This document shows, in pieces, positions 34,259-42,686 of a DNA stretch of 64,000 bases. Each line of letters begins with the position of its first letter. Within the stretch, counting starts at the first letter, position 1. The position numbers and the translations under genes are program-made. Under the pieces are notes generated by a model, which saw only the letters and a list, made by a program, of their open reading frames with translations, had not been told where the DNA came from and made no database searches. Source of the stretch: Rhizobiaceae bacterium CPCC 101076 (GTDB lineage: Bacteria > Pseudomonadota > Alphaproteobacteria > Rhizobiales > Methylopilaceae); the NCBI GenBank assembly GCA_003347645.1, contig QDFX01000007.1, positions 62,001-126,000 of the forward strand. Reading direction: 5' to 3'.

Positions 34259-34960
34259 ATGACCGCTTCCGCCAACACCATCGCCGAAGTCGCCTCGCTG
34301 ATCGGCGATCCGGCCCGCGCCAACATTCTCTCCGCGCTCATGGGCGGGAAGGCGCTGACGGCGGGCGAACTCGCCTGGAATGCGGGCGTCAGCGCCCAGA
34401 CGACGAGCGGGCATCTCGCCAAGCTCAGCGAGGCAGGTCTTCTGGCCGTGGAGAAGCAGGGTCGCCACCGCTATTACCGCCTTGCCTCTTCGGAAATCGC
34501 GCAGGTGATGGAAGCGCTGATGAACGTCGCCGCGACGGGACCGAAACGCCACCGCCCCACCGGCCCGAAGGACGAGGCGATGAGGCTGGCCCGCACCTGC
34601 TACGACCATATGGCCGGCCGCCTCGGCATCGCGATCGCGGACGCACTCTGCGCGCACGGACGGCTGATCCTGTCCGACGGATCGGGGGCGGTCACCGAGG
34701 AAGGCCAGAAGTTCTTCTGCGAATTCGGCGTGGACCTCAAAACCGGCGGAAAGCGCGCGCTCTGCCGAACCTGTCTCGACTGGAGCGAACGCCGCCCGCA
34801 TCTGGCCGGACGGCTGGGCGCGGCTTTGTTCACGCGCTCGCTCGATCTGGGATGGGTCGCGCGCATTCCGGACAGCCGGTCGCTGAGGATCACGCCACCG
34901 GGACGGCTGGGCTTCGCGAAGACATTTGGGCTGCCGTCGGACTGGCTCGAACCGGTCTAG
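34259..34960 (+). CDS. ArsR-family winged-helix regulator
   Basis: A 233-residue protein. The N-terminal 90 residues form an ArsR-type winged helix (IGDPARANILSALMGGKALT, then ELAWNAGVSAQTTSGHLAKL and GRHRYYRLAS). The long C-terminal part has KDEAMRLARTCYDHMAGRLG and a second similar CRTCLDWSERRPHLAGRLG, a known layout in larger ArsR-like repressors; the cysteines (CRTC) could bind a metal, though not proven. It is divergent from the EamA transporter and probably represses it. The gene ends exactly at a palindromic repeat. Confidence 0.88.
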   Translation: MTASANTIAEVASLIGDPARANILSALMGGKALTAGELAWNAGVSAQTTSGHLAKLSEAGLLAVEKQGRHRYYRLASSEIAQVMEALMNVAATGPKRHRPTGPKDEAMRLARTCYDHMAGRLGIAIADALCAHGRLILSDGSGAVTEEGQKFFCEFGVDLKTGGKRALCRTCLDWSERRPHLAGRLGAALFTRSLDLGWVARIPDSRSLRITPPGRLGFAKTFGLPSDWLEPV

Positions 34961-35039
34961 GCGTCGTCCTCCGGCTCGACCGGAGGACCCATATGGAGGC
35001 GGTGGAATGGATCCTCCGGTCAAGCCGGAGGATGACGCC
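34960..35039. repeat. Paired palindromic repeat between ArsR and pheA
   Basis: A 32-base inverted repeat (34960-34991 and 35008-35039) matches at 29 of 32 positions, with 16 bases between. Each arm is itself nearly palindromic: TCCTCCGG, short loop, CCGGAGGA. Repeats of this TCCTCCGG-type are dispersed in many Rhizobiales genomes. It lies between the convergent ends of the ArsR and pheA genes and may act as a two-way terminator. Confidence 0.8.
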
Positions 35040-35050
35040 TCGAGGACCCA

Positions 35051-35917
35051 TCATCCCCGCTTCTTCCGCTCCGCGAAGCGGAACGGATGCGCCGGATAGA
35101 CGCCGAGTATCTTCACCTCGGCCGAGAAGAAGGCCAGTTCCTCCAGCGCGAGCCTGACATTGGCGTCGTCCGGATGCCCTTCGACATCGGCGTAGAACTG
35201 GGTCGCGACGAACTCGCCTTCGAGCTGGTAGCTCTCGAGCTTCGTCATGTTCACCGAATTGGTCGCGAAGCCGCCCATCGCCTTATAGAGCGCGGCCGGG
35301 ACGTTCCTCACCTTGAACACGAAGGTCGTCACGCACGGGCCGTTGCCGGCCGGAGCCCAGTCCGGCTCGCGCGACAGGATGATGAAGCGCGTCGTGTTGT
35401 GGTCGGCATCGGCGATGTTCGCCGCGATGATGTCGAGGCCGTAGATCTCGGCCGCGAGCGTCGAGGCGATGGCGGCCTTGGTCGGGTCGTTCGCCTCGGC
35501 GATGCGGCGCGCCGCGCCGGCCGTGTCGGCGGCGATGTGCGGGATGAGGCCGAGCCGCTTCAGCGATTCCCGGCACTGGCCGAGCGCCATCGGATGGCTG
35601 TAGGCGACCTTCACCGTTTCCAAAGTCGCGCCCTTCACGGCCATCAGCTGATGCTGCAGCGGCAGGAAGAACTCGCCGATGATGTTGAGCCCGGAGGTCG
35701 GCATCAGATGATGGATGTCGGCGACACGACCCGCGATCGTGTTCTCGATCGGGATCATCGCCAGTTCGGCCGAACCGTCGACCACCGCAACGAACGCGTC
35801 CTCGAAGCTCGGCTTGTCGACAGCTTCCCAATCCGGAAACACCTCGGCGCAGGCGATGTGAGAGTTCGCGCCGGGCTCGCCCTGATAGACGATCTTCTTG
35901 TTGGACTGCGGGGACAC
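35051..35917 (-). CDS. pheA: Prephenate dehydratase
   Basis: A 288-residue cytoplasmic enzyme converting prephenate to phenylpyruvate in phenylalanine synthesis. The catalytic domain starts IVYQGEPGANSHIACAEVFP and contains PIENTIAGRVADIHHL and the conserved threonine motif DADHNTTRFIIL; the C-terminal ACT domain (TTFVFKVRNVPAALYKAMGG, then KLESYQ) is the Phe feedback site. No chorismate mutase domain is fused. It follows kdsB by 14 bases on the same strand. Confidence 0.95.
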   Translation of the reverse strand: MSPQSNKKIVYQGEPGANSHIACAEVFPDWEAVDKPSFEDAFVAVVDGSAELAMIPIENTIAGRVADIHHLMPTSGLNIIGEFFLPLQHQLMAVKGATLETVKVAYSHPMALGQCRESLKRLGLIPHIAADTAGAARRIAEANDPTKAAIASTLAAEIYGLDIIAANIADADHNTTRFIILSREPDWAPAGNGPCVTTFVFKVRNVPAALYKAMGGFATNSVNMTKLESYQLEGEFVATQFYADVEGHPDDANVRLALEELAFFSAEVKILGVYPAHPFRFAERKKRG

Positions 35918-35931
35918 TTCGGAACTCCGGA

Positions 35932-36666
35932 CTATTTCTGTCGCGCGGCGAGGATTTCGCGGGCGCGTTCGAGATCGTGAGGGGTATCGACGCCCAGCGG
36001 CACGTCGTCAACGATTGCCGCGTCGATCCGCATGCCGGCCTCCAGCGCGCGGAGCTGTTCGAGCCGCTCGCGGCGCTCCAGTGAAGATGGCGGCAGCTTG
36101 ACGAAACGGGCGAGCGCCGCGAGGCGCCAGACATAGAGCCCGATATGGTGGATCAGCTCGCCCTCGCCCCAGGGCGCGGTCGTACGGGTGAAATAGAGCG
36201 CCCGGCGATAGCGCCCCTCTCCCGAGCCGACGAGCTTGACGACATTCTCGTCTGTCTTCTCGTGGTCGCGGGTGATGACGGCGCCGAGCGTGCCGAGATC
36301 GACGTCCGGATCATCCAGCAGGGCGACGGCGGCGCGGATGATCAGGGGATCCACGGTCGGCAGGTCCCCCTGCAGATTGACGATGCGGTCGTAATTCCCC
36401 TCCGGGTCGATGCGCTGAAGCGCCTCGAATATCCGGTCCGATCCGGAGGGATGGTCGGCGCGCGTCATCTCGGCGCGACCGCCGGCCTTCTCGACCGCGT
36501 GGGCGATATCGGCCGAATCGGTCGCCACGATCACCGGCCCGACCTCGGCCTCCGTCGCGCGCCGCCAGACCTGAACGATCATCGGCTCGCCGCAGATATC
36601 GGCCAGTGGCTTGCCGGGCAGGCGGGTGGAAGCCATCCGGGCTGGGATAAGAACAAGAGAAGACAT
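35932..36666 (-). CDS. kdsB: 3-deoxy-manno-octulosonate cytidylyltransferase
   Basis: A 244-residue enzyme that activates Kdo as CMP-Kdo for lipopolysaccharide core synthesis. The nucleotide-binding start [20 protein letters not shown] and the motifs [28 protein letters not shown] and NLQGDLP are diagnostic. It forms an operon with pheA (14-base gap) and is divergent from the cytochrome c gene, an arrangement conserved in Rhizobiales. The intergenic region of 178 bases should hold both promoters. Confidence 0.95.
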   Translation of the reverse strand: MSSLVLIPARMASTRLPGKPLADICGEPMIVQVWRRATEAEVGPVIVATDSADIAHAVEKAGGRAEMTRADHPSGSDRIFEALQRIDPEGNYDRIVNLQGDLPTVDPLIIRAAVALLDDPDVDLGTLGAVITRDHEKTDENVVKLVGSGEGRYRRALYFTRTTAPWGEGELIHHIGLYVWRLAALARFVKLPPSSLERRERLEQLRALEAGMRIDAAIVDDVPLGVDTPHDLERAREILAARQK

Positions 36667-36844
36667 GGAAAAACTCTAGAAACCGCGCTAACCGCCTCCA
36701 TTCGGCGGCAAAAAGTAGCAGCGCACCCGCTCTATACGAGTTGTCATCTTTACACGAAAGCGATTAGGTTCCGCCCGCTTCGTGGACCGGCTTTTCGGCC
36801 CGCTTTTGCACCTTAGTTTTCACACCCCGCCTCCGGAGAACGGG

Positions 36845-37495
36845 ATGGATTCCTTCGAGGTCAACAAGATGCTCGGCGCCGTGCTGGGCACTCTTACCTT
36901 CGTCGTCGGCCTGTCGATCGCCTCCGAGATCCTGTTTGAGCAGCACGCTCCGGAAAAGCTGGGTTATGACCTTCCGGCTCCGGTCGAGAACGCGGGCGCG
37001 CCAGCCGCCGCGGCTCCGGCCGTTGAGCCGATCGCCGTCCGTCTCGCCAAGGCCGATCCGGCCAAGGGTGAAGCGGCGGTCAAGCAGTGCCAGTCCTGCC
37101 ATTCGTTCGAGAAGGGCGGCCCGAACAAGGTCGGCCCGAACCTTTACGGCGTCGTCGGCAACCACCACGGCCACCTCGACGGCTTCAACTACTCGGCTGG
37201 CATGAAGGCCAAGAGCGGAGAGCAGTGGTCGTTCGAAGCGATGGACCACTTCCTCGAAAACCCGAAGGCCGCCGTTCCGGGCACCGCGATGTCGTTCGCC
37301 GGCATCAAGCGTCCCGACCAGCGCGCCGACGTGATCGCCTATCTGAACAAGAACTCGGACAGCCCGCTGCCGCTCCCGGCTCCGGACGCCGCCCCGGCTC
37401 CGGCCGAAGGCGCCGCTCCCGCCGCGGGCGCTCCCGCTCCGGATGCGGGCCAAGGCGCCGCACCGGCCCCGGCCGCGCCCGCCGCTCCGCACTGA
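36845..37495 (+). CDS. cycM: Membrane-anchored cytochrome c, CycM type
   Basis: A 216-residue c-type cytochrome. The N-terminal uncleaved anchor (MDSFEVNKMLGAVLGTLTFV) is followed by an Ala/Pro linker, then the haem domain with CQSCH, GPNLYGVVGN and the axial Met region GTAMSFAGIK. The C-terminus has a Pro/Ala-rich extension of about 40 residues. CycM in Bradyrhizobium carries electrons from the bc1 complex to aa3 oxidase. The ATG at 36845 fits the family (MDSFEFNK); the longer frame adds unsupported residues. Periplasmic side, inner membrane. Confidence 0.92.
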   Translation: MDSFEVNKMLGAVLGTLTFVVGLSIASEILFEQHAPEKLGYDLPAPVENAGAPAAAAPAVEPIAVRLAKADPAKGEAAVKQCQSCHSFEKGGPNKVGPNLYGVVGNHHGHLDGFNYSAGMKAKSGEQWSFEAMDHFLENPKAAVPGTAMSFAGIKRPDQRADVIAYLNKNSDSPLPLPAPDAAPAPAEGAAPAAGAPAPDAGQGAAPAPAAPAAPH

Positions 37496-37786
37496 TCCGG
37501 ATCGTCGTCTGAGAGTGTAAGAGGTGGTGCCGGCTGTATCGCCGTCGCCCTATGCGCTCACGGTCTGGGCGACTATTTCGAAGTGCATCCTCGGGTGAGC
37601 GCACCGCCGACTAGTCGGCTGGCCCATCGCTGCTCGGCACCACCGGTCCATTAACCCCTCAAGATCGAGCGGGTTCCAGCCTTGCGCGCATTCCGCGTAA
37701 CGGCACGGGTGGCAGATCACCGGCTTTGCGACATAATCTTGCCTGAGGCTACGCTCACGCCAATCCGATCAGGGAGATGCCGCGTT
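37496..37786. other. Intergenic region between cycM and the yej operon
   Basis: It holds the strongly folded interval at 37523-37644 and must contain the yejA promoter. An AGGGAG ribosome binding site (about 37771) precedes the TTG start. I see no gene; the reverse frame across it is a shadow. Confidence 0.5.
37523..37644. ncRNA. Candidate structured RNA or cis-regulatory element
   Basis: Four complementary pairs nest in 122 bases: GGTGGTGCCG (37523-37532) with CGGCACCACC (37635-37644); GTCGCCC (37544-37550) with GGGCGAC (37567-37573); TGCGCTCAC (37553-37561) with GTGAGCGCA (37595-37603); and GCCGACTAGTCGGC (37606-37619). The second and third interleave, so they are either mutually exclusive or form an H-type pseudoknot. 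The strand is not decided. 6S RNA or a 5' leader switch for yej are the main options. No poly-T end. Confidence 0.45.
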
Positions 37787-39658
37787 TTGACGATCGTTCA
37801 GCGCCTTGCCGTTCTGTGCCTTGCCTTTTCGCTCGGCGGCACCGCCGTAGAGGCCCAGACCGAACCGCCGCCGCCCGCCGGCGAATGGAAGCACGCTCTG
37901 TCGCTGTTCGGCTCGGTCAAATATCCGGCCGACTTCAAGCATTTCGATTATGTGAACCCGAACGCCCCCAAGGGCGGTCTCGTCCGGCTGTCCGCGCCGG
38001 GCGGCTATGACAGCTTCAACATCGCGATTCCGCGCGGCGTCGTCGCGGCGGGGCTGACACAGATCTACGAGACCCTGATGGTCGAGTCCCAGGACGAGGT
38101 CTCGACCGAATACGGCCTCCTCGCCGAGGCGGTGAAATATACCGCCGACTATTCCTCCGTCACCTATCGCCTGCGCCCCCAGGCGCGCTGGCAGGACGGC
38201 AAGCCGCTGACCGTCGAGGACGTCGTCTGGTCGTTCGACGTGCTGAAGAACAATTCGCCGTTCTACGCGCAGTACTATCGCAACGTGTCCAAGGTCGAGA
38301 CCTCCGGCAACGAGGTGACCTTCACCTTCACCGAGAAGGGCAATCGCGAGCTGCCGCAGATCATCGGCCAGCTCATCGTCATGCCGAAACACTGGTGGAC
38401 GGGCACGGGACCGGACCGCAAGCCGCGCGACATCCTGCAGACCACGCTTGAGCCGCCGCTCGGCTCGGGGCCGTATCGCATCAAGCCCGGCTTCCAGGCC
38501 GGCCGGACCATCTCCTACGAGCGCGTGCCCGACTATTGGGGCAAGGACCTGCCGGTGATGGCAGGCACAAACAACTTCGACGAGATCCGCTACGACTATT
38601 ATCGTGACAGCGATGTCGCGCTCGAAGCCTTCAAGGCCGGCCAGTACGATTTCCGCGTCGAGAGCACCGCGAAGAACTGGGCGACCGCCTACGACTTCCC
38701 TGCCCGCCAGCAGGGCAAGGTCGTGCTCGACACCTATCCGATCCGCAATATGGGCCTGATGCAGGGCTTCGTGTTCAACACCCGGCGCGAGAAGTTCCAG
38801 GACCCAAGGCTCCGGCGCGCCTTCGACCTCGTGATGAACTTCGAGGACATGAACAAGACCCTGTTCTTCAACCAATACAAGCGCATCACGAGCTATTTCC
38901 AGAACACCGAACTTGCATCGAGCGGCCTGCCGCAGGGCAAGGAACTGGAAATCCTTAACACCGTAAAGGATCAGGTTCCGCCGGAGGTCTTCACCACCGC
39001 CTATTTCCATCCCTCGAACGCCGACACCAATGCGCAGCGCGAGAATCTGCGCGAGGCGGTCAGGCTGATGGGCGAAGCTGGCTGGACCGTCAAAAACACC
39101 GGCGGCAAGCGGGTCATGACCAATGCCAAGGGAGAGCCGCTGACGGTCGAGGTTCTAATCGACCAGCCGATCTTCGAGCGCGTCGTTCTGTTCTACAAAC
39201 AGGCGCTCGACCGGCTCGGCATCGACGTCGCTGTCCGCACCGTCGACGACGCTCAGTATGAGAACCGCGTTAACGCCTTCGACTTCGACATGATCATCGC
39301 CAGCTGGGGCGAGTCGCTGTCGCCCGGCAACGAGCAGAGGGAGTTCTGGGGCTCCGCCGCCGCCGACCGCGAGGGCTCGCGGAACTATGCCGGCATCAAG
39401 AACCCGGCGGTCGACGAACTCATCGAGCGGCTGATCTACTCGACCGACCGCGACGATCTCGTCGCCGCGACCAGGGCGCTCGACCGCGTCCTCCTCTGGA
39501 ACAATTACGTCGTGCCGAACTGGACGCTCGACAAAACGCGCTACGCCTACTGGAACCGCTTCTCGCACCCGGAAAAGCTGCCGCAATACGGCCTCGGCTT
39601 CCCGGATGTCTGGTGGTACGACGAGGCCAAGGCCGCCTCGGTGGGACGCGCGCAGTGA
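37787..39658 (+). CDS. yejA: Periplasmic peptide-binding protein, Yej ABC importer (Sec-exported)
   Basis: A 623-residue extracytoplasmic solute-binding protein of the peptide/nickel family (SBP_bac_5). I prefer the TTG at 37787 with AGGGAG upstream, which opens a signal peptide (IVQRLAVLCLAFSLGGTAVE); the frame extends to 37682. Residues KYPADFKHFDYVNPNAPKGG are the YejA signature. In E. coli YejABEF imports short peptides and microcin C. The stop overlaps the start of a second such gene by 4 bases (GTGA). Confidence 0.9.
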   Translation: MTIVQRLAVLCLAFSLGGTAVEAQTEPPPPAGEWKHALSLFGSVKYPADFKHFDYVNPNAPKGGLVRLSAPGGYDSFNIAIPRGVVAAGLTQIYETLMVESQDEVSTEYGLLAEAVKYTADYSSVTYRLRPQARWQDGKPLTVEDVVWSFDVLKNNSPFYAQYYRNVSKVETSGNEVTFTFTEKGNRELPQIIGQLIVMPKHWWTGTGPDRKPRDILQTTLEPPLGSGPYRIKPGFQAGRTISYERVPDYWGKDLPVMAGTNNFDEIRYDYYRDSDVALEAFKAGQYDFRVESTAKNWATAYDFPARQQGKVVLDTYPIRNMGLMQGFVFNTRREKFQDPRLRRAFDLVMNFEDMNKTLFFNQYKRITSYFQNTELASSGLPQGKELEILNTVKDQVPPEVFTTAYFHPSNADTNAQRENLREAVRLMGEAGWTVKNTGGKRVMTNAKGEPLTVEVLIDQPIFERVVLFYKQALDRLGIDVAVRTVDDAQYENRVNAFDFDMIIASWGESLSPGNEQREFWGSAAADREGSRNYAGIKNPAVDELIERLIYSTDRDDLVAATRALDRVLLWNNYVVPNWTLDKTRYAYWNRFSHPEKLPQYGLGFPDVWWYDEAKAASVGRAQ

Positions 39659-41532
39659 CGGGCGGGCCCGACCGCCGCACCGTCCTCAAGCTCAGCGGTG
39701 CGGCCGCTGCCACCACCCTCGCCGGCCTTCCCTTTCGGGCATTCGCGCAGGTGCCCCTCGGCGAGGACCGGCACGGCCTCTCCGCTTTCGGTGACCTGAA
39801 ATACCCGGCGGACTTCAAGCACTTCGACTATGTTAGGCCGGACGCGCCGAAAGGCGGCAAGATCTCCTACTCGCCGGGCCAATGGGCGTTCAATCAGAAC
39901 CCCAACACGTTCAACTCGCTCAACACCCTGATCCTGAAAGGCGACGCTGCCGTCCGACTGGAGATCATCTTCGCGAGCCTGATGACCCGGGCGCTCGACG
40001 AGCCCGATGCGCTGTATGGCTTCGCCGCTCAGTCGGTGAGGATCGAAAATGACGGCAAGCTCTATCGCTACAAGCTCCGTCCCGAGGCGAAATTCCATGA
40101 CGGCTCCCCGCTGACCGCGGAAGACGTCGCCTTCTCGATCGCAACGCTCAAGAAGGATGGCCATCCACTCATCTCGCAACAGATGCTGGAGGTCGAGAGC
40201 GCGGAAGCCATTTCTCCGCAGGAAGTCACGATCCGCTTCAGCGGCCGCCAGGCGCGCGACATTCCATTGATGGTCGCCGGTCTGCCGATCCTGTCCAAGG
40301 CCTATTATTCGAAACAGCCCTTCACCGAGAGTACGATGGAGCCGCCGTTGGGCTGCGGCCCCTACAAAGTCGGCAATCTCGCCGCCGGCCGCTTCATCGA
40401 ATACGAGAAGGTCAAGGACTGGTGGGGCGACAGTCTCCCGGTTTTCGCCGGCCAGAACAATTTCGACGTCATCCGCATCGAGATGTTCCGCGACCGCCAG
40501 GTTTCGCTCGAGGGCTTCAAAGGCGGCGCCTACTGGTTCCGCGAGGAGTTCACCTCCCGCTTCTGGGCGAACAGCTACGATTTTCCGGCGATCAAGGACG
40601 GCCGGGTGATCCGTTTCGAACTCCGCGACGAACGTCCGTCCGGCGCACAGGGCTGGTGGATCAATACGAGGCGGGACAAGCTGTCCGATCCGCGCGTCCG
40701 CGAAGCGCTCATCTGCGCCTTCGACTTCGAATGGACCAACGCGAACCTGATGTTCGGCTCCTATATCCGGACATCCTCGGTGTTCGAGAATTCGCCGTTG
40801 AAGGCTGAAGGCCCGCCCTCGGCCGCCGAACTCTCGCTGCTGGAACCGTTTCGCGGCAAGGTGCCGGACGAGGTGTTCGGCCAGCCATTCGTTCCGCCGA
40901 CGTCCGACGGGTCCGGGCAGGACCGCAAGCTTCTGCGCCGCGCGACTGAACTGCTTCGCTCGGCAGGCTGGACGATCCAGGACGGCGCTCTCCGCAACGC
41001 CAAGGGCGATCGGTACATACTCGAAATCCTCGACGACGACCCGATATTCGAGGCGCATGTCCTCGCCTACATCAAGAACCTCAAGCTTCTTGGCATCGAT
41101 GCGAGCTTCCGCGTCGTCGACCCGGCACAATTCCAGAGTCGGCAACGGAGCTTCGATTTCGACATGATGCCGCGCCGCTGGGCGCTCTCGTCGACACCGG
41201 GAGACGATCTCAGGCTGTTCTTCGGCTCCTCGACCGCAAAGGTCGAAGGGTCCAACAACCTGCCCGGCGTCTCCGATCCCGCGATCGATGCGATGATCGA
41301 CCACGCGGTGGCAGCCAGGACACGTGACGAGCTGACCCTCGCCTGCAAGGCGCTCGACCGTCTTGTGCGCGCCGGCCGCTATTGGGTGCCGCACTGGCAC
41401 AAGCCGACCTATTGGCTTGCCACATGGGACGTCTTCGGCCGTCCTGACGACGGGCCGCGCTACGGCCTTCCCTTCGACACCGCCTGGTGGTTCGATACCG
41501 AGAAAGCCGCCCGCATCGGCATTAGAGCTTGA
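39655..41532 (+). CDS. Second YejA-like peptide-binding protein with Tat-type signal
   Basis: A 625-residue paralogue of the preceding gene. It starts with GTG at 39655, overlapping the upstream stop. The N-terminus GPDRRTVLKLSGAAAATTLA is a twin-arginine (RRTVLK) signal followed by a hydrophobic stretch and an ALA-like cleavage area (FRAFAQ). The mature protein begins with KYPADFKHFDYVRPDAPKGG and ends in a DTEKAARIGI motif like its neighbour. It presumably offers a different peptide range to the same permeases; the Tat route suggests folding before export. Followed by yejB after 17 bases. Confidence 0.88.
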   Translation: MTGGPDRRTVLKLSGAAAATTLAGLPFRAFAQVPLGEDRHGLSAFGDLKYPADFKHFDYVRPDAPKGGKISYSPGQWAFNQNPNTFNSLNTLILKGDAAVRLEIIFASLMTRALDEPDALYGFAAQSVRIENDGKLYRYKLRPEAKFHDGSPLTAEDVAFSIATLKKDGHPLISQQMLEVESAEAISPQEVTIRFSGRQARDIPLMVAGLPILSKAYYSKQPFTESTMEPPLGCGPYKVGNLAAGRFIEYEKVKDWWGDSLPVFAGQNNFDVIRIEMFRDRQVSLEGFKGGAYWFREEFTSRFWANSYDFPAIKDGRVIRFELRDERPSGAQGWWINTRRDKLSDPRVREALICAFDFEWTNANLMFGSYIRTSSVFENSPLKAEGPPSAAELSLLEPFRGKVPDEVFGQPFVPPTSDGSGQDRKLLRRATELLRSAGWTIQDGALRNAKGDRYILEILDDDPIFEAHVLAYIKNLKLLGIDASFRVVDPAQFQSRQRSFDFDMMPRRWALSSTPGDDLRLFFGSSTAKVEGSNNLPGVSDPAIDAMIDHAVAARTRDELTLACKALDRLVRAGRYWVPHWHKPTYWLATWDVFGRPDDGPRYGLPFDTAWWFDTEKAARIGIRA

Positions 41533-41549
41533 GCGGGCGTTAGAGGATC

Positions 41550-42686
41550 ATGTCGGCCTATATCGCCCGCCGCCTGCTGCTGATGATCCCGACCTTGATC
41601 GGGATCATGCTGATTTCGTTCGTCATCGTGCAATTCGCGCCGGGCGGCCCGGTTGAGCGCGTGCTGGCGCAGCTCCAGGGATCGGACAATTCGGCGACCT
41701 CCCGTTTCTCGGGCTCCGCCGGAGGCGACCTCGGCGTCGGTGCGCAACCCGGAGCCGCCGGGCTCAGTTCCGATCCGATCAGCTCGAAATATCGCGGCGC
41801 TCAGGGCCTCGACCCCGAGTTTGTGAAGAGTCTCGAAAAGCAGTTCGGCTTCGACAAGCCCGCCCCGGAGCGCTTCCTCCTGATGATGTGGAATTATCTC
41901 CGCTTCGATTTCGGCGAGAGCTATTTCCGCGATGTCTCGGTGGTGAGCCTGATCATCGAGAAGATGCCCGTCTCGATCTCGCTTGGGCTCTGGATGACGC
42001 TCATCAGCTACGGCATCTCGATCCCGCTCGGCATTTCCAAGGCGGTGCGCGACGGCTCCCGCTTCGATGTCTGGACCTCCGGTGTCATCGTCGTCGGCTA
42101 TGCCATTCCGGGCTTCCTGTTCGCGATCCTGCTGATCGTCCTGTTCGCCGGCGGCTCGTTCTTCTCGGTGTTCCCGCTGCGCGGCCTGTGGTCCGACGAA
42201 TATAGCCGGATGACCTTGCTCGAATGGCTTCTCAGCCCGCGCGCCATGCTCGACTACGCATGGCACATGGCGCTGCCGCTCGCCGCCATGACTATCGGCG
42301 CCTTCGCCACGACGACGCTGCTGACCAAAAACTCGTTCCTAGACGAGATCCGCAAGCAATACGTCCAGACCGCGCGGATGAAGGGCCTCACCGAGAATCA
42401 GGTCCTTTATCGCCACGTCTTCCGCAACGCGATGCTGATCCTGATCGCGGGCTTCCCCGGCACCTTCATCGGCGCCTTCTTCACCGGCTCGCTTTTGATC
42501 GAGACCATCTTCTCGCTCGACGGCATCGGCCTGCTCGGCTTCGAGAGCGTGGTGAACCGTGACTATCCGGTGGTCTTCGCCACCGCCTACATCTTCGGCC
42601 TGATGGGCCTCCTTGTCGGGCTGATCTCCGACCTGACCTACACCTGGATCGATCCGCGCATCGATTTCGAAAGCCGGGAGGTCTGA
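41550..42686 (+). CDS. yejB: Peptide ABC transporter permease YejB
   Basis: A 378-residue inner-membrane permease with the N-terminal helix YIARRLLLMIPTLIGIMLIS, a long periplasmic segment typical of YejB (residues about 45-90), and the EAA loop region KNSFLDEIRKQYVQTARMKG that contacts the ATPase. It forms the channel with YejE. The stop TGA (42684-42686) shares one base with the ATG of yejE, a coupled arrangement. Confidence 0.95.
   Translation: MSAYIARRLLLMIPTLIGIMLISFVIVQFAPGGPVERVLAQLQGSDNSATSRFSGSAGGDLGVGAQPGAAGLSSDPISSKYRGAQGLDPEFVKSLEKQFGFDKPAPERFLLMMWNYLRFDFGESYFRDVSVVSLIIEKMPVSISLGLWMTLISYGISIPLGISKAVRDGSRFDVWTSGVIVVGYAIPGFLFAILLIVLFAGGSFFSVFPLRGLWSDEYSRMTLLEWLLSPRAMLDYAWHMALPLAAMTIGAFATTTLLTKNSFLDEIRKQYVQTARMKGLTENQVLYRHVFRNAMLILIAGFPGTFIGAFFTGSLLIETIFSLDGIGLLGFESVVNRDYPVVFATAYIFGLMGLLVGLISDLTYTWIDPRIDFESREV

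Noticed and set aside
37305-37604. A 99-codon minus-strand frame crossing the cycM end and the structured interval
   Set aside because: Very arginine-rich, no start signal, and most of it is opposite cycM; the complementarity in the gap is better explained as RNA structure.
39547-41400. A 617-codon minus-strand frame opposite the second yejA
   Set aside because: Shadow frame; composition is arginine-rich and no family is visible, whereas the plus-strand gene is a clear binding protein.
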